Assembly: GCF_024700075.1 (NCBI RefSeq)
Contig: NZ_JAJONE010000001.1
Location: forward strand, 2,570,001-2,634,000
Length of the DNA stretch: 64,000 bases
DNA from: Hymenobacter sp. J193
GTDB taxonomy: Bacteria; Bacteroidota; Bacteroidia; Cytophagales; Hymenobacteraceae
Direction of reading: 5' to 3'
Positions 18,132 to 26,508 of the stretch are shown here, piece after piece (the stretch's first letter is position 1; every line of letters begins with the position of its first letter). The position numbers and the translations under genes were made by a program. The notes beneath the pieces are model-generated. The model was not told the origin of the DNA. It saw nothing but the letters and a program-made list of their open reading frames with translations, and did no database searches.

Positions 18132-19106
18132 ATGACTAGCCAGATTATCGAAACGTTGGGCTTTAGCGCAGCAGGCACTATGGTCACGGGGCGCGTCTCC
18201 ATTGCAGATCTGTTTCCCAAATCCAGGAAGCGGTGCGGCATCTATTTACTGCAATTCAGGGACGGCACCTTTTATATTGGCCAGGCAGTGGACGCAGTCC
18301 GGCGCTTTGCGCAGCACCGCAAGAACTACGACACGATTGAGGGGTATTGGTTTCAGGCGGTGGCGAAGCAGCACCTGGATGAAACCGAGCAGCGCCTTAT
18401 CCGGCAAGGTGAACAGGCTGGGCTGCTGCTTACCAATAAAACCTTCGTGACCAACGTAATAGGCGAAACCGACCTAGATCTACTGGTCTCGGCGGCCGAC
18501 CAGGAAGCATGGCTGATCAATGGCATGCCCCTGGATAATGAGGGGGTGGATCTGGGCTTGGCAGTCGAGGAACGGATGAGGGCCCGATACCGACAGAACT
18601 CTCAGCAGCTACAACAGCTACCCGCCTACAAGGGGATAAAGGAGTTGCTACAGGCATACATCACCCAGGGTATTCCCGCGTTCAAGAAAACTGAGCAGTC
18701 GTTCTGGGCGCTGAGTTGCCTACCCTCCACGAACAAGGGCAAGTACCCACGGTACTTCGCCCTGAACATGAATGGGATGGAAGTGCTAGTGGCTGGAACT
18801 GAAAGGTCAACGAACTACCCTTTTGTCTTTGCTGTCGTTACAGGTAGCTTTTGTGCCGATCCTGCGGAGAAAGCCCGTTTCCTGCGTTCATACGCCTATT
18901 CTATCGTGCCTTCAGCTTACCAGGCGGCTGGGGCGGATCAATATCGGGTGGATTTTAAAAGCATGTCCTATCTGCTGCTTGCGCTGCAGCAGGAGCCGGA
19001 ATTTCGGCGCAGCATCCGAGAAATGAGCTTGCGGCTGATGCGTAAGGGCGGGACTATCTATGCACCCTACCATTGCTTTGATCTGGTGCAGGACGTGTTA
19101 GGCTGA
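18132..19106 (+). CDS. GIY-YIG nuclease domain protein
   Basis: This 324-residue protein carries an N-terminal GIY-YIG nuclease domain: GIY at 36-38, YIG at 48-50, and the conserved arginine in VRRFAQH. Such domains make DNA breaks in homing, repair and restriction enzymes. The remaining two thirds (about 120-324) have no motif I recognise. The ATG at 18132 is chosen over an upstream TTG since the first conserved strand lies about 35 residues in. An HNH nuclease gene follows in the same direction 38 bases later, so the two are probably co-transcribed. Confidence 0.78.
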   Translation: MTSQIIETLGFSAAGTMVTGRVSIADLFPKSRKRCGIYLLQFRDGTFYIGQAVDAVRRFAQHRKNYDTIEGYWFQAVAKQHLDETEQRLIRQGEQAGLLLTNKTFVTNVIGETDLDLLVSAADQEAWLINGMPLDNEGVDLGLAVEERMRARYRQNSQQLQQLPAYKGIKELLQAYITQGIPAFKKTEQSFWALSCLPSTNKGKYPRYFALNMNGMEVLVAGTERSTNYPFVFAVVTGSFCADPAEKARFLRSYAYSIVPSAYQAAGADQYRVDFKSMSYLLLALQQEPEFRRSIREMSLRLMRKGGTIYAPYHCFDLVQDVLG

Positions 19107-19144
19107 CATTGGGCAGGAAACGGGAAGCGTGTAGTTTCGCAGGT

Positions 19145-19927
19145 ATGAAACAAGGGCAACGCCTCTGGACCCGGGATGAACTGCTGCTGGCCATCAACCT
19201 GTACTGCAAGCTGCCGTTCGGGCAGCTGCACAAAGGCAACCCAGCCATTATTCAGCTAGCTGGGCTGCTGGGGCGCACGCCCAGCTCGGTGGCGCTGAAG
19301 CTGGTGAACTTCGCCAGCCTCGACCCCAGCCTGGACCGGGCGGGCATGAGCAATGCCAGCCATCTGGACCGGCAGGTGTGGGCGGAGTTTTACGCCGACT
19401 GGGCGGGGCGGGCGCTGGAAAGCGAGCAGCGGCTGGCCGAAGCGCAGCACCTGACCCTGGAGGACGTGGCAGCCGAATACGAACCCCTGCCGCCGGTGCC
19501 GGTGGGCCGGGTTCGGGAGCAGCTGGTGCAGGTGCGGGTGAATCAGCAGTTTTTCCGGCGCACGGTGCTAGCGGCCTACGACAACACCTGCTGCGTAACG
19601 GGGCTGCGGCAGCCGGCCCTGCTGGTTGCGGGCCACATTCGGCCTTGGGCGGTGGATGAGGGCAACCGCCTCAACCCGCGGAACGGACTGGCACTGAATG
19701 CTCTGCACGACCGGGCATTTGAGTTGGGGTTGTTCACGATTCGGCCCGAGGATTATGTAATTGAGGTGGCACCGGCCGTTCGGGCAAGCAACCGGCCGGA
19801 CGCGCAGGTGGCTGGGGCTTTGCTGGGTCAGTACCATGGTCAAGCGTTGCGGCTGCCGGCGCGGCGGCGGTTTCTGCCGGATCCGGCGTTTCTGGACTGG
19901 CACCGATCGAAGTGGGCTTGCGGGTAG
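19145..19927 (+). CDS. HNH endonuclease
   Basis: This 260-residue protein has a C-terminal HNH domain of the type CCVTG...VAGHIRPW...NPRNGLALNALHDRAFELGLF (about 150-205), where the two histidines and the asparagine form the metal-dependent nuclease site. The N-terminal 80 residues include WTRDELLLAINLYCKLPFGQLH and GRTPSSVALKLVNF, an HTH-like segment common in these stand-alone HNH proteins. The family is often found in defence islands, where a restriction role is suspected. The ATG at 19145 begins the conserved part. The element's 3' truncated HNH gene at 63320 has a related end. Confidence 0.82.
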   Translation: MKQGQRLWTRDELLLAINLYCKLPFGQLHKGNPAIIQLAGLLGRTPSSVALKLVNFASLDPSLDRAGMSNASHLDRQVWAEFYADWAGRALESEQRLAEAQHLTLEDVAAEYEPLPPVPVGRVREQLVQVRVNQQFFRRTVLAAYDNTCCVTGLRQPALLVAGHIRPWAVDEGNRLNPRNGLALNALHDRAFELGLFTIRPEDYVIEVAPAVRASNRPDAQVAGALLGQYHGQALRLPARRRFLPDPAFLDWHRSKWACG

Positions 19928-20069
19928 GCTCGCCACTGGCCACACGGGGGATTTCCTGCTGCGCGCACACGCGCAGCAGCTTGCGTTCCGAAACTACTGG
20001 CGGTGGCTACTCAGGGAGACAAGCGGGGCCCTGATGCTAATCTTCCTCCGCCCTGCCTCCACAGACAGC

Positions 20070-22304
20070 TTAATCGACCAGCAATTGGGTGACGGCCGCC
20101 GTGTTCATCGCCCAAGTGGTGGAGTACACTTCATCCGCCTCGGCGGTTTCCACCATCTGCAGGTTCTGGGCCCGGGCCTTGATTGCCAGCAGCTGGCCGA
20201 TGCTCAACTTGCTTTCCAGCTTTCGCAGCAAGGTCTGCACCCCGCGCACGTTGAGATTTTGCACCAACTGGCCCTGGAACGACATTTCCAACCACACAAT
20301 CTCGCGCTGGGCTACATCCAGCACCCCGAAAACGAGGCCCTTGGACAGGCTTTTGGTTATCCGCACCTGGTGCTGCACGCAGGAGGGGTCGTAGGCGACG
20401 CCGCTGCTGGAGATACGCATCGGGTGCTGGCTGCTCATCCATCCCACCACCAGGTTGGGCGAAAGGGCCCCGTAGCTATAAGCGTTGGAGGTGAAAGTGA
20501 CATACTGGGCCTGCGCCTGCTGCAGGGCTGGCAGATCCAGCCCAATATATTCGGCCGTACCCACCTGGTTTGGAATAGACTGGATGTCGCCGCTGTGCTT
20601 GCAGCCCGTGGCGACCAGCTGCGAGAACGAGCAGCTTTCCGTGCTACCTACGTACGACACCGTACAGCTCAAATCCATGTCCAGGTGCTGGGCGGGCAGG
20701 CCCACACCCCATTGCATAAACAGGCGCACGGAATCACCCTCGACGGGGAAGCGGGTGCCCATCAGGGCCGCGGGCAGGTCCTGCACCGTTTCGCTACGGT
20801 CGCCAATGGCGACGGGAATTTTGTAGAGGGCCGGGTCGATGTAGATGGTGCGGTGCGTGGTGGGCTGAGCGGCAAACCGTCGCTCCATGGCCAGCAGACA
20901 TAGGCTGGCAACGGCCGCCTGCATGGCTTCCAGCTCACGCTCGTCGTACATGTCGAGCAGATGATTGGTGGGAATCTGCTTGCTGGCGCCGCCCAACGGT
21001 TTGACCGCGCGCTTCCCATCCTTGATAAAGTAGGTGTCGGCGTACATGTTGAGAGTGAACACCAGCCGGGCGGGTACCTGGTCAATCACTTCGGCAAATG
21101 CGGCGACGGCGGGCTCGGCCCCAAACCAAATCATGTTGGCAAACAGGGACCGGGCGAACAGCCCCGGCCGCTGCTGGAGCAGGGCAAAGGTTTGGGGCGC
21201 ATCCACACGCAGTCGAAAATGATTGACGCGGCCCTGCCACACCTCATAGGTCTGGTTGTAGAACAGGTCCAGCGTTTCGCGCAGCTTGGCGCGGCCGGCC
21301 TTCTTGCTGTACTCGGCCAGGCGCAGGGCCCGGATAAAGCGCACCCACATGCCCCGCTTGGGGTGCATGATTTCGCAGAGCTGCGCCGGGGTCTGGGGTA
21401 AAGCATTAAGCCAGTCGGCCACCATGGCGGCTTCCGGACGGCTGTATTTGAGCTTCAGGTCGGCCGTGGCCTGCATTTTGGCCTGGGCGCTGCGGTCGAG
21501 CGGGGCATAGACGTGGGCACCGTTGCGCTGCTGCTTGCGGATAATGGTTTTGGGCTCAACGAGCTGCAAAAAGCCGGTTTTCTTGAACCACAGATAGCGC
21601 AGGATGTCGGTAGGCGAAGTGAAGAAAGCCCGGGCTTTGTCAGGCTGCCCCAGCTGGACATAGGCGTCGATGACAGCCAGGCGGGTTTCCTTCATGGCTA
21701 TGACCACATCGGCCGGCAAGGGCAGGACTGCCAACAAGCGTTGCAGGCTGTCCTGCTGGGTGGCATCGAGGGCTGTTTTCGACTCCAGCAGGTCGCGCAG
21801 GTAGCCGGCCACCTCAATATCGGTCCACAAGCCCAGCTCTTTCAGCTTACTTCCCTGCCCGGTGTGTTCAATGGGGGCCTGTTCGAAAGGTGTTCCGCAG
21901 AAGGGGCAGCCGTTATAGCGTTCCAGCGAGAAGGTATTGGGCGGAATAAGGTGGCCGCAGGGCAGGCGGGTGCCCTTGCCTTGAAACACATTGGTCAGCC
22001 AGGTTACCAAGTGGTCGAGGGGGCCTTCGCCCGTGGGTTTATCCCAGCCCTTCACCAAAGGCGTCCAGTTCTTTTCCGTGCCGGTTACCTCGCGCAGTAC
22101 GGCTAGCAGCCGGGCCTGAAACGCGGACGTCGTATTCGCCAGGGCTTGCCGCAAGGGCTCGGCCGTGGCATACCCCAGCTTCGCCAGGTTGGCTACCAGT
22201 AGAACCGTATCGGCTGCCGGGGCAGCCGTAGTAGACTCTGCCGGAAAAGAGGGTACGTACACTGCCTTCTGCCGCAGCCCCACCTTGATTAATGACTCGT
22301 TCAT
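20070..22304 (-). CDS. Large protein with RING-like zinc site, part of RNA-ligase module
   Basis: This 744-residue protein has no assigned function. Near the N-terminus, LPCGHLIPP and YNGCPFCGTPFE place Cys116, His118, Cys133 and Cys136 as a treble-clef or RING-like zinc site. The middle (about 150-450) is helical. The last third (about 480-740) is more beta-rich, with NLVVGWMSSQHPMRISSS and VAQREIVWLEMSFQGQ. No ATPase, nuclease or membrane motif was found. The ATG at 22304 is preferred; a longer frame adds 13 residues. It lies on the minus strand directly downstream of the tRNA-like RNA (75 bases) and the RNA ligase gene, which suggests a shared task. A scaffold or ubiquitin-ligase-like role is only a guess. 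Confidence 0.7.
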   Translation of the reverse strand: MNESLIKVGLRQKAVYVPSFPAESTTAAPAADTVLLVANLAKLGYATAEPLRQALANTTSAFQARLLAVLREVTGTEKNWTPLVKGWDKPTGEGPLDHLVTWLTNVFQGKGTRLPCGHLIPPNTFSLERYNGCPFCGTPFEQAPIEHTGQGSKLKELGLWTDIEVAGYLRDLLESKTALDATQQDSLQRLLAVLPLPADVVIAMKETRLAVIDAYVQLGQPDKARAFFTSPTDILRYLWFKKTGFLQLVEPKTIIRKQQRNGAHVYAPLDRSAQAKMQATADLKLKYSRPEAAMVADWLNALPQTPAQLCEIMHPKRGMWVRFIRALRLAEYSKKAGRAKLRETLDLFYNQTYEVWQGRVNHFRLRVDAPQTFALLQQRPGLFARSLFANMIWFGAEPAVAAFAEVIDQVPARLVFTLNMYADTYFIKDGKRAVKPLGGASKQIPTNHLLDMYDERELEAMQAAVASLCLLAMERRFAAQPTTHRTIYIDPALYKIPVAIGDRSETVQDLPAALMGTRFPVEGDSVRLFMQWGVGLPAQHLDMDLSCTVSYVGSTESCSFSQLVATGCKHSGDIQSIPNQVGTAEYIGLDLPALQQAQAQYVTFTSNAYSYGALSPNLVVGWMSSQHPMRISSSGVAYDPSCVQHQVRITKSLSKGLVFGVLDVAQREIVWLEMSFQGQLVQNLNVRGVQTLLRKLESKLSIGQLLAIKARAQNLQMVETAEADEVYSTTWAMNTAAVTQLLVD

Positions 22305-22378
22305 GCGGCAGATAAGAAGTATAGGTATTGATGCACGGTCCAACCTATGGTTGTCAGCCCGCGATTGAGGAGGATAGT

Positions 22379-22485
22379 GAAGCAGGCTGGATTCGAACCA
22401 GCGACCCTAAGATGAAGTAAGCATTGGTTGACCCGGAGAGGTAATTCCAAGGCTGTTTTATGCTCTACCCCTGAGCTACTGCTTC
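22379..22485 (-). ncRNA. tRNA-like RNA with hairpin in place of anticodon arm
   Basis: The minus strand folds as a tRNA except in the middle. Acceptor GAAGCAG pairs perfectly with CTGCTTC, the D stem GCTC pairs with GAGC around AGGGGTA, and the T arm is GCTGG-TTCGAAT-CCAGC. Where a tRNA has about 22 bases (anticodon arm plus variable loop), here there are 58. These can form a weak stem TAAAA/TCTTA and then an 8-pair stem AGCCTTGG/CCAATGCT with one mismatch and a 19-base loop. No normal 7-base anticodon loop with a paired stem is seen. CCA is not encoded; the discriminator would be A. It lies between the RNA ligase and RING-like genes on the same strand. Confidence 0.75.
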
Positions 22486-22518
22486 GGAAGGACCTAATTC
22501 AACTTGAAAGGAACACCG

Positions 22519-22590
22519 GAAAAAACCAGGTAATTGAGCTGCTGATTCGGGACAGGAAGAGAAGTAAGCAACTCTTGACCTGGTTTTTTC
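22519..22590. terminator. Long inverted repeat with A/T runs
   Basis: GAAAAAACCAGGT (22519-22531) and ACCTGGTTTTTTC (22578-22590) are perfect inverted 13-base arms around 46 bases. The U-run on either strand makes it a candidate bidirectional terminator. On the minus strand it lies after the RNA ligase gene and 34 bases before the tRNA-like RNA. Confidence 0.65.
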
Positions 22591-22675
22591 TAGGCTGTGT
22601 CCGTTTCGGTGAATAGGTCGGCAAGATAGGCGTGTTTTGCAGCATATTCCACCGCCGGAACGGCCGCGCCCCGAA

Positions 22676-23560
22676 CTACGCTTTACTGCGCTGGTTGAGG
22701 GTGCGCTCGTAGTCCTCGAAGCGGACTTTGACGATAGTGGAGCGGTCGGCGGAGCGCAGGATGGCCCCTTCGGCGCGGCCGAGCGCGGACTGGCCCGGCA
22801 GGGCGGCCTGGGTATGGGGAATATGCTCCCGCAACCAGGCCAGCACGCTCTCGTGGGTGGACGCAGCGGCCGAAGCGGTGTAGGTGGGCAGCGGAGGGAC
22901 GGCGGGCAAGCCTACCTGGTCCAGGTAAGCGGCCAACGCCGTTTCGGCGAGGAAGGGCTGGCCGTAGCGCATGCCGGTCGGGGTTTCGTACTCGCGCCAG
23001 GTGGACAGGTCCCGCACATCGGCCTGCAGCTGGGTGGCTAGGACGGTGGCGTCGGTAAACACGGCCACGTCGAAGACGCGAAACCCGACCTGGTCGGGTG
23101 GGCCGTACTGTTTGGAATTGCCCGTGACCTTGCCCCCGTAGAACTCGCCGAATAGGACCGTCAGCGGCGCCGGCTGCCCAGCCGCGGCACCGTGTGCCAG
23201 GCGGGGCAAGTGGCCCTGCTCGTTGGCGTAGTGCGGGAAAACCAGGCGGCTCAAGCCTTCCACGATGCCCACGGCGGGGTCAAACAGCAGGTCGCCGCTG
23301 ACGGTAAGCAGGTTTTCGCGGGAGCCGACCACGTACGAACCATCGGCGAAGACCAGCAGACGGGCGCTGGTGCCGTCGATCTTCTCAGTAGCGGTCAGGG
23401 ACTGGCTGAACAGGGCCGGGGTAGTGAAGTCGGCGGTGAGGCGGCCCCGGTCGCCCAGGGCATGGAGCGTGAGAATAGAAGGATACTTGGTAAGCGTATT
23501 CAGCTGGGCCAGGGAGCGGGCCGCCGCAGTGCGGGCGTGGCTTTCGGTGGAGTGTAGCAT
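22676..23560 (-). CDS. ATP-dependent RNA ligase
   Basis: This 294-residue nucleotidyltransferase belongs to the RNA ligase family (Rnl-type), which seals RNA ends through a covalent lysine-AMP intermediate. Motif I is KIDGTSARL with K60 as nucleophile; motif III-like LTVLFGEFYGG, motif IV EGAILRS and motif V IVKVRF are all present and in order. The ATG at 23560 is chosen; an upstream frame adds 23 residues of no family similarity. Its neighbours are a tRNA-like RNA and a RING-like protein downstream on the same strand, and a divergent vWA protein, which together look like an RNA-repair or RNA-sensing unit. No kinase/phosphatase partner is adjacent, so ends may be ligatable as cut, or processed elsewhere. 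Confidence 0.85.
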   Translation of the reverse strand: MLHSTESHARTAAARSLAQLNTLTKYPSILTLHALGDRGRLTADFTTPALFSQSLTATEKIDGTSARLLVFADGSYVVGSRENLLTVSGDLLFDPAVGIVEGLSRLVFPHYANEQGHLPRLAHGAAAGQPAPLTVLFGEFYGGKVTGNSKQYGPPDQVGFRVFDVAVFTDATVLATQLQADVRDLSTWREYETPTGMRYGQPFLAETALAAYLDQVGLPAVPPLPTYTASAAASTHESVLAWLREHIPHTQAALPGQSALGRAEGAILRSADRSTIVKVRFEDYERTLNQRSKA

Positions 23561-23901
23561 AGGTGTATGGATTAACGGGGTGAAGCTACTGAAAAAAGAC
23601 ACCGGCCAGCTGGTGCGGTAGGCGCTCAAAGAGGCAGCGGAGTTGATTGACTGCGAGCGTCAAGGCGTACTGGCGCAGGGGTATTTAAGCTTTGCGTCAG
23701 GCAATTGGATGCAGCCCGAAAAAGCCGCTTCCTACCTGGGGCCTATTTTTTGCGAGCATACTTTTATACCCTTGATAATCAGCGCAAAATAACACCTCAC
23801 AACCAACTCAATCCCTAGGCTATGCGGCCATAAATGCGTAAATTATAGCATGTAGCGGCCTGGTAAAATGGTCGTATTTTCTTACCCTAAACCCTGCTTG
23901 C
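23561..23901. promoter_or_regulatory. Divergent promoter region, RNA ligase and vWA genes
   Basis: These 341 bases hold no gene I can support. The half next to the vWA gene is AT-rich and is the likely site of promoters in both directions. No clear TTG/TAnnTTTG pair or operator palindrome stands out. Confidence 0.45.
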
Positions 23902-24600
23902 ATGTCCCAACAGACGCCCTTATCTACCGTGTACAATTTGCTGATCCTGGACGAAAGCGGCTCGATGGAAGTCGTGCGCGAGGCCACCATCCGGGGCTTT
24001 AATGAACTGGTGCAGTCGGTGCAGGGGCTGGCCCGGGAGCTGCCCGACAAAAAGCAGGTGGTGAACCTGACGACGTTTAACGGGGCTGGCATCCGCGAGA
24101 AGCTGTTTCTGCAGGAGGCCAGCGCACTCCACCCGCTTACGCTGGCCGACTACCGCCCGGACTCGATGACCCCGTTACACGATGCCATTGGCCAAAGCGT
24201 AACCAAGCTGCGCAATGTCTTGACTACGACCGGGGCGACGGACTACCAGGTGTTGGTAACCGTGCTCACGGACGGGGAAGAAAATGCCTCGAAGGAGTTT
24301 ACCCGGCCAGTTATCCGCCAGCTGATTGAGCAGCTTAAGGACCAGGGCTGGACGTTCACCTACATTGGGGCCAACCACGACGTGGAGCAAGCCGCCGGGG
24401 CCCTGGCTATTGACAACAAGCTCTCCTTTAACCAGAACGAGGCCGCCATGGAGGTAATGTTTGCCCGGGAGCGGGTGGCTCGCCGCAGCTACAACCTGAA
24501 GTCGAAAGATGAGCTACTAGCGGGTCGGTTTAAGGCGGACTACTTCGATGATGATGAGCCGGCCCGCCCCACGCCTGCCGCCGATGAGCCCCGGACGTAA
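23902..24600 (+). CDS. von Willebrand factor A domain protein
   Basis: This 232-residue soluble protein is a single vWA domain, a metal-dependent protein-protein interaction module. The MIDAS site is visible as DESGS (17-21), the Thr region LTTFNG, and TDGEENAS for the last metal ligand. The C-terminal 45 residues are charged and end in an acidic, proline-rich tail (DDDEPARPTPAADEP). Intracellular vWA proteins often pair with ATPases or with RNA-binding partners (Ro/TROVE proteins use a vWA domain to bind Y RNAs). It is divergent from the RNA ligase gene, 341 bases away. No MoxR-type ATPase is nearby. Confidence 0.85.
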   Translation: MSQQTPLSTVYNLLILDESGSMEVVREATIRGFNELVQSVQGLARELPDKKQVVNLTTFNGAGIREKLFLQEASALHPLTLADYRPDSMTPLHDAIGQSVTKLRNVLTTTGATDYQVLVTVLTDGEENASKEFTRPVIRQLIEQLKDQGWTFTYIGANHDVEQAAGALAIDNKLSFNQNEAAMEVMFARERVARRSYNLKSKDELLAGRFKADYFDDDEPARPTPAADEPRT

Positions 24601-24628
24601 CCGGCAGCAACAGATTAAAGGAATTGCT

Positions 24629-24680
24629 AACCGCCCCTGTCGCATTGCCCCTAACAAAGGCGAATGCGACAGGGGCGGTT
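24629..24680. terminator. 18-bp perfect hairpin between convergent genes
   Basis: AACCGCCCCTGTCGCATT (24629-24646) is exactly inverted at 24663-24680 around a 16-base loop. It lies between the vWA and PD-(D/E)XK stop codons. It has no U-run, so it is either a Rho-independent terminator of unusual form or another type of structured element. Confidence 0.5.
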
Positions 24681-24695
24681 CTGTTTATCAGCCCG

Positions 24696-25397
24696 TCAGG
24701 CAGCAATGCCGGACAAGGGCTGGTGGCAGAGCAGCTTGCTTTGGGGACACCATTCACGGGCGGTGTATTGCTCGGCATGCGCCCGCAACAGACGGGTGTA
24801 CTTTTTGCGGCCCTGCTCGATAAGGCTGGGAATGGTAGTCAGCTCCACGCGCCATACTTGGTGCGGGGGCTTCTTTTGCACGCCGATGATGAGGAAACGG
24901 GTGGCGCCCAGCGCATCGAGGTAGAAAGCGGCCTGGCGGTCGTAGTCGTACTGCTCGATAGTGGTCAGGAAGTGAGACAGGTCGCGGCAGCTGGTAGTTT
25001 TGAAGTCGATGAGCGTGAGGCGGCGGCCTGCGGGGCTGCGCACGAGCAGATCGGGGCGCACCTTCACCGGCACACTGGTGGCGGTGTGCACGGCGGTGTG
25101 GGTCAGCTCGGCCTGGCCCCGATATAGCAGGTCGCGGCAGTAGCGGTTGCGGCGCACGAGGCGGGCCAACTGCTCCAGCTGCTCCCAGGGGCACTTGTCG
25201 GCGGTGCGGGCGTAGGTGGCGGGCTCCAGGGTGGCGGCGTGGAAAGCGGTACCGTAGATCAGAGCGGCGGGGCTGGGAGTGCGCAGCTGACCGAGTACCT
25301 GGGCTTTGAGGTTGGAAAGGTCCGTGTTGCTGACGTGGGGCAACTCGCGGTGCTGGGCCTGGGTCAGGTGGGGGAAGGTTTGGACGTTGTGGAACAT
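24696..25397 (-). CDS. RecE-like PD-(D/E)XK nuclease
   Basis: This 233-residue protein matches the phage-type RecE/RecB-like nuclease family (putative exodeoxyribonuclease VIII-like). The N-terminus has SNTDLSNLK and ALIYGTAFHAATLEP, the substrate-facing helices with the conserved GxxxH, and the core catalytic motif is VRPDLLV...LTLIDFKTTS, giving the D, D-x-K triad. Enzymes of this kind resect double-stranded DNA ends for recombination. The ATG at 25397 starts the family region. Together with the next gene upstream (231 residues), it resembles an exonuclease/annealing pair of phages, though the partner is not identified. Confidence 0.82.
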   Translation of the reverse strand: MFHNVQTFPHLTQAQHRELPHVSNTDLSNLKAQVLGQLRTPSPAALIYGTAFHAATLEPATYARTADKCPWEQLEQLARLVRRNRYCRDLLYRGQAELTHTAVHTATSVPVKVRPDLLVRSPAGRRLTLIDFKTTSCRDLSHFLTTIEQYDYDRQAAFYLDALGATRFLIIGVQKKPPHQVWRVELTTIPSLIEQGRKKYTRLLRAHAEQYTAREWCPQSKLLCHQPLSGIAA

Positions 25398-25446
25398 AGG
25401 TCTTAGGGTCTTGGGGTATCTGTTGACGGGCTGGTGCGGCGGGCTT

Positions 25447-25692
25447 TCAGCAGACGAGGGCCAAGCGTTGTTCTTCGCCGGCGCGGTGCAGCCAGATGTG
25501 GGCCCCGCCGCAACCGACTTTGTAGGCCGGGAGCGGGAACAGTTCGCGCACGGCTGGGGCCAGGCCGCGCAAGTCAGGCAAGGGATTGACAGCTTCGATG
25601 AGTTGGGCCAGGCGGGCGAGTTGGGCGGCTTCGGCTTCGTCGCGGGCGGGCTGGGGCACAACCAGCTGCGGAATCTCAAGGGCGGAAGCCAT
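25447..25692 (-). CDS. Hypothetical small protein
   Basis: This 81-residue protein is not recognised. It is mostly helical, with an acidic, leucine-rich first half (EAEAAQLARLAQLIEAVNPL), and a C-terminal half with YKVGCGGAHIWLHRAG that may be a small beta element. It lies between the RecE-like nuclease and the 231-residue gene, on the same strand, with gaps of about 50 bases either side, consistent with a phage-type early operon. No signal peptide or membrane segment. Confidence 0.55.
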   Translation of the reverse strand: MASALEIPQLVVPQPARDEAEAAQLARLAQLIEAVNPLPDLRGLAPAVRELFPLPAYKVGCGGAHIWLHRAGEEQRLALVC

Positions 25693-25750
25693 AGGGCAGG
25701 CAGTAAGTGGCCGGGTGGCCCCCTACCCTCATGGGCGGGGGCCGGTGGGC

Positions 25751-26446
25751 TCAGGCAGCTTGTTGAGTTTCTGATTCGAGAGCCTCGGCGGGCAGTTCCG
25801 GGGCGGGCACCGTGTAGCCGTGGCTGATGCGCAGGTCGGCGGTGCTGGTGCAGGTTTCCTGACGCCAGATGGCAAAGTCGCGGGCGAAGTCGCGCCGGGC
25901 GGCCACCTCGGCCGGGTCGGCGGGCTCGTAGCTGAACTGAGCAATGTAGTAGGTGGCCTTTTTGCCGTCCTTGGTCGTCTCCTTCTTCTCGGCCTGCACT
26001 TTCACTACCACGTCAGCCAGCGTGAGGTCGTCATAAAACAGGGGCTCAATCAGCCGATAGAGGTTTTCGACGCTGTAGCCGTGAAAGAGAACGGCACAAA
26101 CAGCGCCTTTGTCGTCGGCAAAAAACAGTTCGGCCCAGAGCTTGCGGCCCATGTTCAGAATATCGTCCTGGAACACGCGCCAGGCCAGCGGGATGAAGCT
26201 CAGGGAGCTGCCCAGTGGGGTGATACCGCTGATGTTGAACTGCCCAGCCTTGGCATCGAAACGCACCTGACGGGGGTGACCGGGCAGGTAGCGGAAGCGC
26301 GGCACCTGGGTGACTTCGCCGGTGGCCTCGTCTACTTTATCGAGGAGGTAGGCCGGGGCGGCGGCAAGAGCCATAGCCTCGGAAACGGCAGGGGCTGCAG
26401 GCGCTTCTACAACCGGGGCTTTAGGAGTTTTGGTGGCAGTAGCCAT
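25751..26446 (-). CDS. Hypothetical protein, possible DNA-recombination partner
   Basis: This 231-residue protein is not assigned. It opens with an Ala/Pro-rich, probably flexible stretch of about 35 residues. The core includes QVPRFRYLPGHPRQVRFDAK, SGITPLGSSLSFIPLAWRVF and NLYRLIEPLFYDDLTLADVV. The C-terminus is acidic (EALESETQQ), as in single-strand DNA-binding proteins, but no OB-fold motif can be proved. Being directly upstream of a RecE-like nuclease in the same transcription unit suggests a part in DNA ends processing or annealing. The ATG at 26446 is chosen; the longer frame upstream has no similar character. Confidence 0.55.
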   Translation of the reverse strand: MATATKTPKAPVVEAPAAPAVSEAMALAAAPAYLLDKVDEATGEVTQVPRFRYLPGHPRQVRFDAKAGQFNISGITPLGSSLSFIPLAWRVFQDDILNMGRKLWAELFFADDKGAVCAVLFHGYSVENLYRLIEPLFYDDLTLADVVVKVQAEKKETTKDGKKATYYIAQFSYEPADPAEVAARRDFARDFAIWRQETCTSTADLRISHGYTVPAPELPAEALESETQQAA

Positions 26447-26508
26447 AATAAAGGTGGGGTATGAGGTGAAAAAAAATGGGCCAGTCGGCGGCCGGGCCCT
26501 TCGCCGAA

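Noticed and set aside
22379..22485. Reading the tRNA-like RNA as a normal tRNA-Pro (CTTGGAA loop)
   Set aside because: The bases on either side of that loop do not pair, so no anticodon stem forms.
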